A DNA stretch of 64,000 nucleotides from Nocardioides daeguensis. Its GTDB lineage: Bacteria > Actinomycetota > Actinomycetes > Propionibacteriales > Nocardioidaceae. Position numbers and translations under genes: made by a program. The stretch lies in assembly GCF_019192965.1 (NCBI RefSeq), contig NZ_JAHTKU010000001.1, positions 124,001 through 188,000 on the forward strand. Direction: 5' to 3'. This document shows, piece after piece, positions 52,049 to 61,700 of the stretch; the first letter of the stretch is position 1, and every line of letters begins with the position of its first letter. The notes beneath the pieces are model-generated. The model had not been told where the DNA came from, made no database searches, and worked only from the letters and a program-made list of their open reading frames with translations.

Positions 52049-53038
52049 TCAGGCGTCGATGAGCGCCTCATCGCGACGGTGGCCGGCACGCTCGCGGCGG
52101 GCTGCCCGACCGAGGACCAGTCCGGCGGCCACCAGGCCGGCGCCGAGCAGCAGGAGCAGCACGGGGAACAACAGCTTCATGCCGCCGAGCAGGGTGCTGT
52201 TCGACTTCGCGTCGCTGACCAGGTCGTCGACCTGAGCCTTCGTGTACTGGACCGTGCCGGTGAAGGCAGGCACGCTGACGCCGTCGTAGCGCAGCTCCTG
52301 CACCCGGTTCTCCACCCGGTTGACGGGCGATCCGGTCTCAGGCTCGACGTAGAAGGTCCGGGTCATCTGGTACCACATCTCAGCCGTGACGTTGCCGGCC
52401 TCGGTGGAGCCGAAGACCGAGCCCGGCACCTCGCGGGTCTCGACCATCGTGTCGGGGATCGTCTGGACGAACTTGTAGACGCTGAGGCCGTCGATCTTCT
52501 CCTCGCCCTCGAACTTCGCGTCGACAGCCTTGCCGAGCGTGCCGTCCCAGAGCGGGTAGTCCTTCTTCTCGGTGCCGAAGGGGAACTTGTAGATCAGCCC
52601 CTTGCGCTTGACGTCGACCCGCTCGATCTTCGTGAAGTCGTCGGCGCGGGCGACCTCCTCCCACGATCCGCACTTCGCACAGTCGACAGCCGCCCCCGTC
52701 TTGCCGTCGAACGGCGCGCGCTCGCGGGTCTGCTGGAAGATCTCGCCACCGACACGGTTCACGGTGGTCGAGTTCACCCACACCACGGTGTCGCCAGGCG
52801 CCTCGACGCCGCTGTCGGCGATGGTCACCGAGGTGATGTCGAGGTCCCAGGTCTCGGGGGCCAGCACCTCGGGCTTGGAGTTGAAGATCTGCGCGTCCTT
52901 GGCCTGCAGCTTGGTGGTGCCCTCGTAGTCGGGCGGCACGTTGGCGAGGACCGGGTAGGCGTAGAAGCGGACCAGGGCGGCCGCCACGATCAGGAAGACA
53001 CCGAGTCCGACGGACACGGCGGCGAGCTTGCTGCGCAT
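52049..53038 (-). CDS. DUF3068 membrane-anchored protein (PorA-like family)
   Basis: A protein of 329 residues. An N-terminal helix (VSVGLGVFLIVAAALVRFYA), a large extracytoplasmic beta-rich domain of about 240 residues (TWDLDITSVTIADSGVEAPGDTVVWVNSTTVNR), and a C-terminal helix (LLFPVLLLLLGAGLVAAGLVLG) with a basic cytoplasmic end. DUF3068 proteins are annotated as porin PorA-like in databases but the function is unproven. It is third in the glycosyltransferase operon, 11 nt after the GT4 gene. Confidence 0.8.
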   Translation of the reverse strand: MRSKLAAVSVGLGVFLIVAAALVRFYAYPVLANVPPDYEGTTKLQAKDAQIFNSKPEVLAPETWDLDITSVTIADSGVEAPGDTVVWVNSTTVNRVGGEIFQQTRERAPFDGKTGAAVDCAKCGSWEEVARADDFTKIERVDVKRKGLIYKFPFGTEKKDYPLWDGTLGKAVDAKFEGEEKIDGLSVYKFVQTIPDTMVETREVPGSVFGSTEAGNVTAEMWYQMTRTFYVEPETGSPVNRVENRVQELRYDGVSVPAFTGTVQYTKAQVDDLVSDAKSNSTLLGGMKLLFPVLLLLLGAGLVAAGLVLGRAARRERAGHRRDEALIDA

Positions 53039-53049
53039 GGGCGAGCCTC

Positions 53050-54264
53050 TCAGACGGCCACGCGAGCGTCGCGTGGGTGATGACGATCGGGCAGCGTGGA
53101 CGCGTGCCCGAGGAGCTGGATGGTCAGGTCGGTCGCCTGGAGACGCATCTGCGACCAGTCGAACTTGTGGGCCCAGGCCACGCACACCTCGGCGCGCAGT
53201 GCCCGGCTCTGGGCGTCGGCGGCATCGACCAGCGCACCGGTCAGTGCCTCGGCGAGCCGGCCGACGACGGTGGCGGAGTCCGCGCTGTCGGGGACCAGCC
53301 AACCGCTCTCCCCCGGCCGGATCGAGTCGCGCAGTCCGGGGACGTCGCGGGCCACGGTAGGGACACCGTGGGCCGCGGCGTCGACGACCGCCTGGCCCCA
53401 GCCCTCCGCGTCGGAGGCGCACACGTGGACCGCGGCGCGCGCGAGGAGGGCGTCCTTGTCGGCGCCGGGCAGGAAGCCGTGGAAGGTCACCTGATCAGCC
53501 AGCCCGAGCTCGGCGGCCCGGGCGACCAGCCGGTCGGCCTCAGGGCCGCGGCCGATGACGTCGACCCGGATCCGGCGGCCGGCGAGCTCGGCGCGGTCCT
53601 GCGCGATGCGCACCGCCTCGAGGGCCAGGTCGACCCGCTTGTGGGTGACCAGCCTGCCCAGGACCACGACCCGGTCGGGGTCCTTGGTGACGCCGTCGAC
53701 GAACTCGCGTGGCGGCAGGTCCGCACCGTTCTCGAGGATCCGGATGTCGCCGGTCCAACCGAGCTGCTCGCGCATCTCGGCCACAGTCGACGCGGACACC
53801 GCCGCGGTGACGTGGTGGCGGTAGACGCGGCGCATCGCGACCCGCTCCATCCAGCGACCGAAGGCTGCCACCGGAGCCGGGAAGTGGACGGCGAACTGTG
53901 CCTGGTGCACGTGGTGCACGATCAGCAGGGCCGGTGTGCCGCGGCGCAGCACCAGCGGCGAGAACGACGGCAGCCCGCAGGCCGGGTCGATCACGGCGTC
54001 GATCCGGCGCCGGTGGCGCAGCAGCCAGGTCAGCGCGAACAGGTAGAAGGTCAGCGCTCCGCCTCCGCGCCGCACGTCGATCCCGTCCCGCACCTCGCGG
54101 GCCACCTGGCCCTCGTCGCGGGCGGTCACGAAGTGCACCTGCGCGCCCGCCTCCCGCAGGGCGCGGGCGAACTGCCAGGCGTAGATCTCCGCGCCGCCGG
54201 CCAGGGTGTGGTCGAGGTCGCGCCAGTTGACGACGACGACGCGCTTCCCCTCGAGGCTCCTCAT
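53050..54264 (-). CDS. GT4-family glycosyltransferase
   Basis: A protein of 404 residues, GT-B fold. N-terminal domain: VVVVNWRDLDHTLAGGAEIYAW with the acceptor side; C-terminal domain: RVVVLGRLVTHKRVDLALEA, VIGRGPEADRLVARA, FHGFLPGADKDALLARAAVHVCAS and EGWGQAVVDAAAHGVP (the EX7E-type donor site). A retaining sugar transferase, probably cytosolic, donor GDP- or UDP-sugar. Its ATG overlaps the GT2 stop (ATGA). Confidence 0.88.
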   Translation of the reverse strand: MRSLEGKRVVVVNWRDLDHTLAGGAEIYAWQFARALREAGAQVHFVTARDEGQVAREVRDGIDVRRGGGALTFYLFALTWLLRHRRRIDAVIDPACGLPSFSPLVLRRGTPALLIVHHVHQAQFAVHFPAPVAAFGRWMERVAMRRVYRHHVTAAVSASTVAEMREQLGWTGDIRILENGADLPPREFVDGVTKDPDRVVVLGRLVTHKRVDLALEAVRIAQDRAELAGRRIRVDVIGRGPEADRLVARAAELGLADQVTFHGFLPGADKDALLARAAVHVCASDAEGWGQAVVDAAAHGVPTVARDVPGLRDSIRPGESGWLVPDSADSATVVGRLAEALTGALVDAADAQSRALRAEVCVAWAHKFDWSQMRLQATDLTIQLLGHASTLPDRHHPRDARVAV

Positions 54265-55025
54265 GCCTGGCTCCCGGCAAGCAGCACGGGAGCGGCCGGG
54301 GCGGGGGTCGGCCGCTCGAGGGCCCGGCAACGCCAGGCGATCCGGGCCAGCTCGGCGAAGGCCGCCGCACCGTGGCGCGAGGGCACGAACGTCGATCCGG
54401 GCACGTCGGTCCAGGTCACGGGAATCTCCCGCACGTCGGCGCCGAGGGCGCGCAGGCGCATCAGCAGCTCGACGTCGAAGGAGAAGCCGGTGGTCTCGAG
54501 GAGCTGCGCGGCCCGGCGGGCCAACGCGCCGCGGAACACCTTGAACCCGCACTGGGTGTCGGCGATGCCCGGCACCATCCGGCCGGCGAGGCGTCGGTAC
54601 GCCGCGGCACCGACCGAGCGGGTGCGGCAGTGCCGTGCCTCGGTCTCGCTCCCGGCGACCGCCCGCGAACCGATCACGACGTCGGCGCCGAGCAGGACCT
54701 GCCGCCAGGACGCCTCGATCGCGTCGAGGCCGGTGGCACCGTCGGCATCCATGAAGCACACCAGGTCCGCGTGGGTGGCGAGCAGCCCGGCGCGGACCGC
54801 AGCACCCTTGCCGCGGCGCTCGCACCGCACGACCCGGACGGGCAGCGCCGCCGAGTCGGCGGCGCGCGCCACCTCGGCGGTGCGGTCGGTGCTCGCGTTG
54901 TCGACCACGAGCACCTCCACCCGGCCGAGCACCCCGCGGTGCGCCGTCACGTGACGACGCAGCTCGCGCAAGGTGCGCGGCAGCCGGCGTTCCTCGTTGT
55001 ACGCCGGAATGACGATCTGCAGCAT
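54261..55025 (-). CDS. GT2-family glycosyltransferase (polyprenyl-phosphate sugar synthase-like)
   Basis: A protein of 254 residues. QIVIPAYNEERRLPRTL (GT-A start), VLVVDNASTDRTAEVARAA, RRGKGAAVRAGLLATHADLVCFMDADGATGLDAI (the DxD-like MDADG) and GIADTQCGFKVFRGALARR are those of dolichyl-phosphate glucose/mannose synthase-like enzymes. It should load a sugar on a polyprenyl phosphate at the membrane. GGGAGGG precedes ATG. It heads the GT2-GT4-DUF3068 operon. Confidence 0.87.
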   Translation of the reverse strand: MLQIVIPAYNEERRLPRTLRELRRHVTAHRGVLGRVEVLVVDNASTDRTAEVARAADSAALPVRVVRCERRGKGAAVRAGLLATHADLVCFMDADGATGLDAIEASWRQVLLGADVVIGSRAVAGSETEARHCRTRSVGAAAYRRLAGRMVPGIADTQCGFKVFRGALARRAAQLLETTGFSFDVELLMRLRALGADVREIPVTWTDVPGSTFVPSRHGAAAFAELARIAWRCRALERPTPAPAAPVLLAGSQA

Positions 55026-55087
55026 CGGACCCTCCCAAGCCGTCTGCTCAGCCCGCCCCCTCCCCGGGGACGGTACGACGAACCGCT

Positions 55088-55114
55088 CCCCGGGCGACCT
55101 CAGGTCGCCGGGGG
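55088..55114 (-). terminator. Terminator after DUF2613 gene
   Basis: CCCCGGGCGACC and GGTCGCCGGGGG (one mismatch) around TCA, 14 nt after the DUF2613 stop on the minus strand. Confidence 0.65.
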
Positions 55115-55127
55115 CGGCGAGGGTGCG

Positions 55128-55259
55128 CTACTGGCTGGAGTAGCTGTAGAGCTTCTCGTTGCTGACCGGCTTGTGCTCACCCTGGGCGGCATTGACACCG
55201 GCGACGAGAACGGCGGTCGAGGCGAGTGCCCCGACGACAGTGGCGATGATCGTGTTCAT
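55128..55259 (-). CDS. Small secreted/membrane peptide, DUF2613 family
   Basis: A protein of 43 residues. MNTIIATVVGALASTAVLVAGVN is one membrane or signal helix, followed by a short polar end with PVSNEKLYSYSS, the family ending. In mycobacteria the related small secreted protein lies beside aftD (Rv0236A next to Rv0236c); here it is downstream of the aftD operon. GGGAGGGG precedes ATG. Function unknown. Confidence 0.75.
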   Translation of the reverse strand: MNTIIATVVGALASTAVLVAGVNAAQGEHKPVSNEKLYSYSSQ

Positions 55260-55293
55260 GCGACGGTCCCCTCCCAAAGACCGGCACAGAGCA

Positions 55294-56991
55294 TCACACC
55301 CCATGACCTTCATGATTGTGATGCCCGTTACTCCCAAACCGGAGTATCCATAAGGCACCGGCCAAAAGCAAAAGAATCGCGCAAGTGTGTCCGATCGACA
55401 CCAGAACGTGATGCGAACGGTCGATGCGCGCGGCGCCGGGCGCCACCGGACCATCGGCCGCCAGGTCGACGAGCAGCAGCCCGCCCCCGTCGTAGGCGAC
55501 CCGCCCGTCGGGGACGTCCGGCTTCCCGATGCCGCGTTCGACCAGCACCCAGCGCACCCCGTTCGCGCGCAGCGCTCCCGCCGGGTCCGGGTCGGCCAGG
55601 GCCCGGGCGACGGCCGCGACCCGGGGGTCCTCCGCAGGCACGATGCGGTCAGCGAGCAGCACGCGGTCGTCGACCAGGACCGTGCCGGGCAGCAGTCGGG
55701 GCGCAGGATCGAGCACGGCCCGTCGGTGGTTCCAGGCATAGCCGCGGTAGGAGCCCGTCCAGGGCAGCACGACGGTGGTGTCGTGCGAGCCGACCAGGTC
55801 GGCCACGTCCTCCCACGCCTGCGGGTACGACGATCCCCGCAGCTCGCCCAGCGCCCCCCAGGCGAGGCTGGGCAGGAGCAGCAGCGGAGCGACCACCACC
55901 AACGCGACCGCACTCCACAAGGCACCGGTCCCGGGCCCGATCCGCGCCCGCAGAGCACTCACCGCGTGGGCGGCACCCACGGCCAGCACCAGCCCCAGGG
56001 GCGCCAGGAACCGGTGGGAGTCACGCAGCAGCGCCAGCCCCGGCAGGTGGCCGGCGAGCCGCTCCAGCAGGTCGCTGCCACCGGGCACCGCCGGCACCAG
56101 GGCCAGCGCGACCGCGCCGGCCCCGAGGACCGCCCAGCGGCGACCGTCCGCTCCGCTGCGGGTCAGTCCGAGACAGGCGAGGAGCGTCAGCGCGCAGGAC
56201 AGCAGCACCACCACGACGCTGGTGCGCTCCTCGGGGAGGATCGAGGTCTTCCAGATCCCCCCGAGCGAGAGCACGCTGGCCGCCGTACCGGCCGCCGACT
56301 CGGCGCGGGCGGCGAACCCCTCGAAGACGCCCTCGGTCGACACCGTGACGGAGGCGGCGGTGAGCGCGGGCACCGCCCAGGTGAGGTTGGCCCCGATCGC
56401 CAGGGCACCCACCCGCCACCACTGGCGAGGATCGCGTCCCAGGGCGAGCACAGCAAGCACGGCGGCCGCCATCACGCCGCTCGACGGGCTGCACACCGCG
56501 GACAGCACCAGGAGCACGGCTGCCGGCCCCACGTCGCGGGGGTCGGCGCGCAACCGGAGCGCGGCCCGTGCCACCCACGGCAGCAGCAGGTAGCCGAGCA
56601 GGATCGCCCACTGACCGATCAGGAGCCGTTCGTAGACCCACGGGTTCCAGCAGAACAGGGTGATCGCAGCAGCGCGCGCGTACCAGCGCTGGTCGGCCAC
56701 GAGCCGGGCGATGCCGAGACCACCGGCGAGGAGACCGGCGACGAGCAGCAGCCGCTGGACGACGGCGCCCGGCACGACCTGGGTGGCCAGCGAGACCAGG
56801 GCGTCCATGGGCACCGCGCGCGGCAGCGACCCGTCCAGGCCCAACCAGGCGTCCTTCCAGGGCTGGTGCGGCACGAAGACCATGTCGCCGACCAGCCAGT
56901 ACCCGCCGCCGACGAGCAGCGGGCCGAGCATCAGCGCGATGATCACCAGGGTCGTGGCCACGTCCGGCCCGGGCGGTCGGCGCAGGCTCAC
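55294..56991 (-). CDS. Polytopic membrane protein, GT-C-like, unknown
   Basis: A protein of 565 residues. About 10-12 membrane helices in the first 430 residues (TTLVIIALMLGPLLVGGGYWLV, LVLLVLSAV-type segments, GVMAAAVLAVLALG), followed by an extracytoplasmic region of about 110 residues (DDRVLLADRIVPAEDPRVAAV, GVRWVLVERG) and a final helix (CAILLLLAGALWILRFG). I do not recognise a family; the pattern resembles GT-C arabinosyl/mannosyltransferases. GTG 56991 overlaps the preceding gene stop (GTGA). Confidence 0.7.
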   Translation of the reverse strand: MSLRRPPGPDVATTLVIIALMLGPLLVGGGYWLVGDMVFVPHQPWKDAWLGLDGSLPRAVPMDALVSLATQVVPGAVVQRLLLVAGLLAGGLGIARLVADQRWYARAAAITLFCWNPWVYERLLIGQWAILLGYLLLPWVARAALRLRADPRDVGPAAVLLVLSAVCSPSSGVMAAAVLAVLALGRDPRQWWRVGALAIGANLTWAVPALTAASVTVSTEGVFEGFAARAESAAGTAASVLSLGGIWKTSILPEERTSVVVVLLSCALTLLACLGLTRSGADGRRWAVLGAGAVALALVPAVPGGSDLLERLAGHLPGLALLRDSHRFLAPLGLVLAVGAAHAVSALRARIGPGTGALWSAVALVVVAPLLLLPSLAWGALGELRGSSYPQAWEDVADLVGSHDTTVVLPWTGSYRGYAWNHRRAVLDPAPRLLPGTVLVDDRVLLADRIVPAEDPRVAAVARALADPDPAGALRANGVRWVLVERGIGKPDVPDGRVAYDGGGLLLVDLAADGPVAPGAARIDRSHHVLVSIGHTCAILLLLAGALWILRFGSNGHHNHEGHGV

Positions 56992-58748
56992 GGCTGCTCC
57001 GGAAGCCCGGCTTCCACGCCGGTGATGCAGACCGTCGACCGGCCGTCGCCGCGGAAGGTGAGGCCATCGACGTCCCCGGGCCGGTCGGGCAGCACGAGCC
57101 ACATCTGGTTCGGCCCCCGGGAGGCGAGGAAGTCGGCGCTCCAGTCGCCGGTCGCGGCGGTGAGGGTCGTCTCCTCGGCGGTGAAGTAGGAGACCCGGAC
57201 CAGCAGACGGCCGTCGACGGGGACGACGAACTGCGCCCTGCGCGAGGAGCGGTCGACCTCGTACCCGCACTCGCCGTCCGGCCCCTCCTCGGCCGGCACC
57301 ACGCCGGCGAGCTCGACCGGACGCAGGCTGCCGTCGTCGGCGACCATGCGCAGCCGCGCGGACGCCTCGTCGAAGCGCAGGTCCTCGGGCAGGGGGGCGA
57401 GGATGCGGGAGAGCTGGGAGTCCGCGCCGACGAGGGGAAGCACGACGTCCCTCGGCGCGAGCCGGTCGAACAGGACGACGGTCGGGTTCGCCGCGAACTG
57501 GGCGCGCAGCGTCGTCACGAACGCCTTGTCCTCGGTGTTCTGGAAGTGCGGCACGAGGAGCGCCGTGCCGGCGGCCGACGCAGCGCCGTAGAGCAGGACG
57601 GTGCCGGCGACGACGACGCCGCGGACCCTCGCGGAGGCGCTCTCCAGCAGGCCGAGCCAGGGCCGTGATCCTCGCAGGCACAGGGCGACACCGAGCACGG
57701 CCGCGTGCACGGTGTCGGAGGAGTAGCGCGGGTCGAGGCCGATGACCGAGCCGAATCCGGCCCGCCCGGACAGGAGCAGGGCGAGGTCGGCCGCGACGTA
57801 CCCGAGGACGAAGGCCAGGCCCCATCGACGCGCCGGGCCGCCGCGGCGCAGCAGCAGGACCGCGCCCGCGAGCGCCAGCACCGACGACAGCACGACCACC
57901 CACACGTCCGGGCGCACGGCGCCGCCGTCGAGCTCCCCGGTCCACGGCCCGCCGAACAGGCCGGGGACCACGTTGCGCCCGAGGAACGACCAGCTCACCT
58001 CGACGCGTTGCCGCCAGGTGCTCTCACCGCCCACGACATCGGTCAGCAGCGCGTGGCCGACGAGGAACGCGCCGAGCAGCAGCGTCTGGGCGAACCACAG
58101 CCAGCGGAACCGCGTCAGCGCGGCCCACAGCCGCCGCCAGCCGACGGCCTCGTCGGCGAGTGCCACCGCGACGCCGTACAGCACGGGAGGGATGAGGACC
58201 GCGCGCTCGTGCCAGGCCAGCCCGACGGCCGTCGTCGCCACGATGGCGAGCAGGGCCACCGGCGCCCGCGCATCGCCCTGCCGCCAACGCACCAGCAACC
58301 ACACGGCCACGACCGAGCACAGCACGTGCGGCCACAGGCCCATCGCAGCGCTCCACCACAGCGTGGTGGCCAAGGTGAGCGGCGCCCACGCGAAGACCGC
58401 CAGCAGCACCACCCGGCTCCATCGCTCGCCGAGCAACCGGGTCAGCAGCAGCCACATCACGATCGTCGCGACGCTCTGCAGCAGCAGGACGAAGCTCGCC
58501 ACCGCCCCCCAGCTGTACGGCGCCCCGTGGGCCAGCAGCCAGTAGGCGAGCTGCTGCAGCGGGTTGACGTGACCGGCCGTGTCGCGGACCAGGAACTCCG
58601 CGGTCAGGTCGGACGACGCCGCCCGGCCGGAGAGGTAGAAGTCGTCCTGGTTGAACCACGAGCCGGCCAGCAGCACGGCCCGGCCGACGACCATCGTGAC
58701 CATGACGGCGATCGCGGCTGCCGCCTGACGTCCGCGCCACGCGCTCAT
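56988..58748 (-). CDS. Polytopic membrane glycosyltransferase-like protein
   Basis: A protein of 586 residues with about 11 membrane helices. The first loop has SWFNQDDFYLSGRAA: an acidic pair after the first helix is the catalytic site signature of GT-C enzymes that use polyprenyl-phosphate sugars. The C-terminal 150 residues are extracytoplasmic and beta-like (RRAQFVVPVDGRLLVRVSYF). The sugar is unknown, possibly arabinose or mannose. The ATG overlaps the aftD stop (ATGA). Confidence 0.75.
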   Translation of the reverse strand: MSAWRGRQAAAAIAVMVTMVVGRAVLLAGSWFNQDDFYLSGRAASSDLTAEFLVRDTAGHVNPLQQLAYWLLAHGAPYSWGAVASFVLLLQSVATIVMWLLLTRLLGERWSRVVLLAVFAWAPLTLATTLWWSAAMGLWPHVLCSVVAVWLLVRWRQGDARAPVALLAIVATTAVGLAWHERAVLIPPVLYGVAVALADEAVGWRRLWAALTRFRWLWFAQTLLLGAFLVGHALLTDVVGGESTWRQRVEVSWSFLGRNVVPGLFGGPWTGELDGGAVRPDVWVVVLSSVLALAGAVLLLRRGGPARRWGLAFVLGYVAADLALLLSGRAGFGSVIGLDPRYSSDTVHAAVLGVALCLRGSRPWLGLLESASARVRGVVVAGTVLLYGAASAAGTALLVPHFQNTEDKAFVTTLRAQFAANPTVVLFDRLAPRDVVLPLVGADSQLSRILAPLPEDLRFDEASARLRMVADDGSLRPVELAGVVPAEEGPDGECGYEVDRSSRRAQFVVPVDGRLLVRVSYFTAEETTLTAATGDWSADFLASRGPNQMWLVLPDRPGDVDGLTFRGDGRSTVCITGVEAGLPEQP

Positions 58749-61700
58749 CGGCTCACCTCCACCCGGCGGCGGGGCCGCCCCAGGACCAGGCCGGCGACCA
58801 GGCCGACCGCGAGCGCGGCAGCGACGTCCGCGCTGTCCGTGACGACGCGCGCACCGCCGAGGGCGTCGAGCAGGCCGGATCCGGTCATCAGCACGAGGAC
58901 CGCCACCGTGGCGCGCACCGGTCGGCCCACCAGCAACGCGCCTGCGAGCAGACCGATGGTCGCGACCGGCCCCAGCAGCAGGAGGGCAGCGCCGGCAGCG
59001 ACCGCCGCGAGACCCCATCGCGGCGTCCCCGCGTCCTGCCCGGTCTCCGGCCAGGCGCGCTGCGGCCCGTGGGAGGGGCGCCGCACGAGCAGGAGGAGCA
59101 GGCAGGCCGCGCCCGCGAGGAGGACCGCGCCGCTCACGGCGAGCCCCAGGGGCAGGACCACGTCGTAGGTCTGCTCGGGTGCGTAGCGCAGCCGGATCGT
59201 GCCACCCTTACCGGCGGGCAGCAGCCACGCCTGTTGCCAGCCGTCGACGCGGGTCGGTTCGAGACGATGTCCGTCGAGCTCGGCGACCCAGCCGGGGTTG
59301 GCGTTCTCGGGCAGCCAGAGCACGCTCGCCGGGCCACTGCCGACCCGGACGGTACGGCGTGCGCCGTCCCACTGCCGCACCGTGGCCTCGCGCCCGCTCT
59401 CCTCCGGTCGGGCCCGGCCCGCCGGCACGAGGGCGACGTCGAGGAGCTCGAACTCGCTGGTGGGCTCCACGTGCACCTGCTGCGGACCGGCCGGCAGCCG
59501 GACCGTCACCGGGTCGCAGCTCTCCAGCCCCAACGGTGTTCCGTTGACCAGGTCGGCCATGGTTCCGGTGACCTTCGTCGGGACCTGTCGGCCGCCGACC
59601 TCGAGCACGGGGCCGAATCCGCACACGGCACCGGTGGGGGCACCGGCGACCAGGGGACGGGTCAGGTCCACACCGGCGAGCTCGACCTCGGGCACCACGA
59701 CATGGCGGGCGTCGGGCGCCTTCTCGAAGCGCACCTGGAGGCGGTGGGTGCGGATCGGGGCGACCTCGACGGTGCCGTCCGAGCCGAGCTCCACCCGTTC
59801 GGTGCGCCGACCCGCGGTGAGGACCGCAGCGACCGGAGCTCCCGCGACACCCCCGGAGCGAACGGTGATCCCGGTGATGGTGCGGATGCGGCGCCATTGG
59901 AAGGTGAGCGTCGGGTACAGGTCGCTGTCGTCGGAGACCCAGGCCGTCGTGGGCTGCCCGTCGTAGGCGAACCGGGGGGCGACCTTCAGGTCGCCGCCGT
60001 AGGACGAGGTCGCCTCGACCGGGGGGCGGCGCTCCACCTGGCCGAGCAGCCGCGCGGCCTCCGGGGTGTTGCGTGCGACGACGTGCCCGGTGATCCGCCA
60101 GGACCCGGCCCCCGTGAGTGCGAACGCCCGGTCGAGCCCGCCGGCCTCCTCCGGCTGGCGGATCCGGTTGACGTCGCAGTCGGGCGCGGTGAGCGTGATG
60201 AAGCAAGCGCGCCGGCTGGGGACGGTGCTGAACGCCAGAGCGCCGTCAGGGGCGGTGTCGCCGGGTACGGCGAAGGTGCGTCGCGGCCGCCAGCCGTCGA
60301 GCGCCACCTCCCGCAGACCGATCCGGGCCGCGCGTGCCGCGGTCGCCGCCTCGACCACACGGATCTCGACCCGGTCGACGCGGCTGCCGTCGAGCCGCAC
60401 CTCGACCGGTGCCCCCGTGGCGCCCACCCGGGCCCGCACCCTCTGCTTGCCGGCAACGACCTCGATCGTGCGGATCGGCACGACCTGGGGGTCGTCGGCC
60501 ACCGGGGTGACCCGCACCGTGTGGACCGCGCGGGGGGTGTCGAGGTCCATCCGGAGCCACTGCTGCTCGGGGTCACTCGCCACCGAGCTGACCCAGCGGG
60601 TGTCGAGATCGCCGTCGACGGCGGCGTACGGGCCGGCGGCGGTGATCACCGGGCCGAAGTTGTCGGCGTACCCCTGGGCGGAGGAGGCCACCAGGCCCGA
60701 CAGTCCCGCGTAGCGGGCCACGACGGGCCCGCGCCCGGGCCCACCGGGGAAGTCGTGGGCCGGGCGCTCGACCCGCCACGGCTCGTCGGCCGTCATCAGG
60801 GCCGAGAGCCCCTCGTCGTTGTTGCCGAACGCGCGCTCACGGCGCTGGTCGGAGTCGGTCACGACGTCGGCAGACCGCCGCCAACCGGTCTCTCCCTCGA
60901 GCACGGTCGGCTGGTCGGCGCCCACGAGCCCACTCCCCTGGGCGAGCAGGCTGCTCTCCGCGGACCCGCGGACGGTGAGGACGTCGTCCTGGGCGCTGAC
61001 CCGAACCAGCGGCAGCCGGCGCGGGACGCGGAACACCTCCACCTCGGGATCGCCGTCGTCGGTCGCGCCGTAGGCGGCAACCCGCTGCAGTCCGGCCTTG
61101 GCCAACGCCACCGCCGCACCACCCGGGTGCGGGGAGCGGGTGAGCTGGCGCAGCAGGTCGCGCCGCAGCACGACGTGACCGATCCCGGCGCGGGCCAGCT
61201 GGTCGACGAGCGCGGGCGTGACCCGACCGGTGGCGATCGCCTGGTCGAGCGCGGACAGGTACCGGATCGACTCCCCCGGCACCAGCGGGACCTGGGTGCG
61301 GCTGACCATGTCGACGCCGCCGAGGATCGCGAGCGGCTCGTCGAGCGTCCAGCCCCACGCCTGCTGGGCGAAGCTGGAACCGGGTACGACGAGCGTGCGG
61401 TCGCCCTGCTGCGGACCGGCGTCCCGCTGTTCGGCGGCCAGGTAGGCGCGCGCCTGTCGCCACGGCTCGGAGATCTCGGTCCATCCGGGGGTGCGGGTAC
61501 CGGTGCCGAGGAAGGGTGCGCCCAGCACGGCCACCAGCAGCAGGGGCAGGAGCAGCAGGCTGCTGCGCCCCGGCGCCAGCCGCGGGCGCCGGGCCACGAG
61601 GCGCTCGACACCGACCGCGACCGCGCTCGCGAAGCCCACCGCGAGCGGCAGCCGCACCACCGGGTCGATCTTGTGGACGTTGCGGAAGATCTGCAGCGGG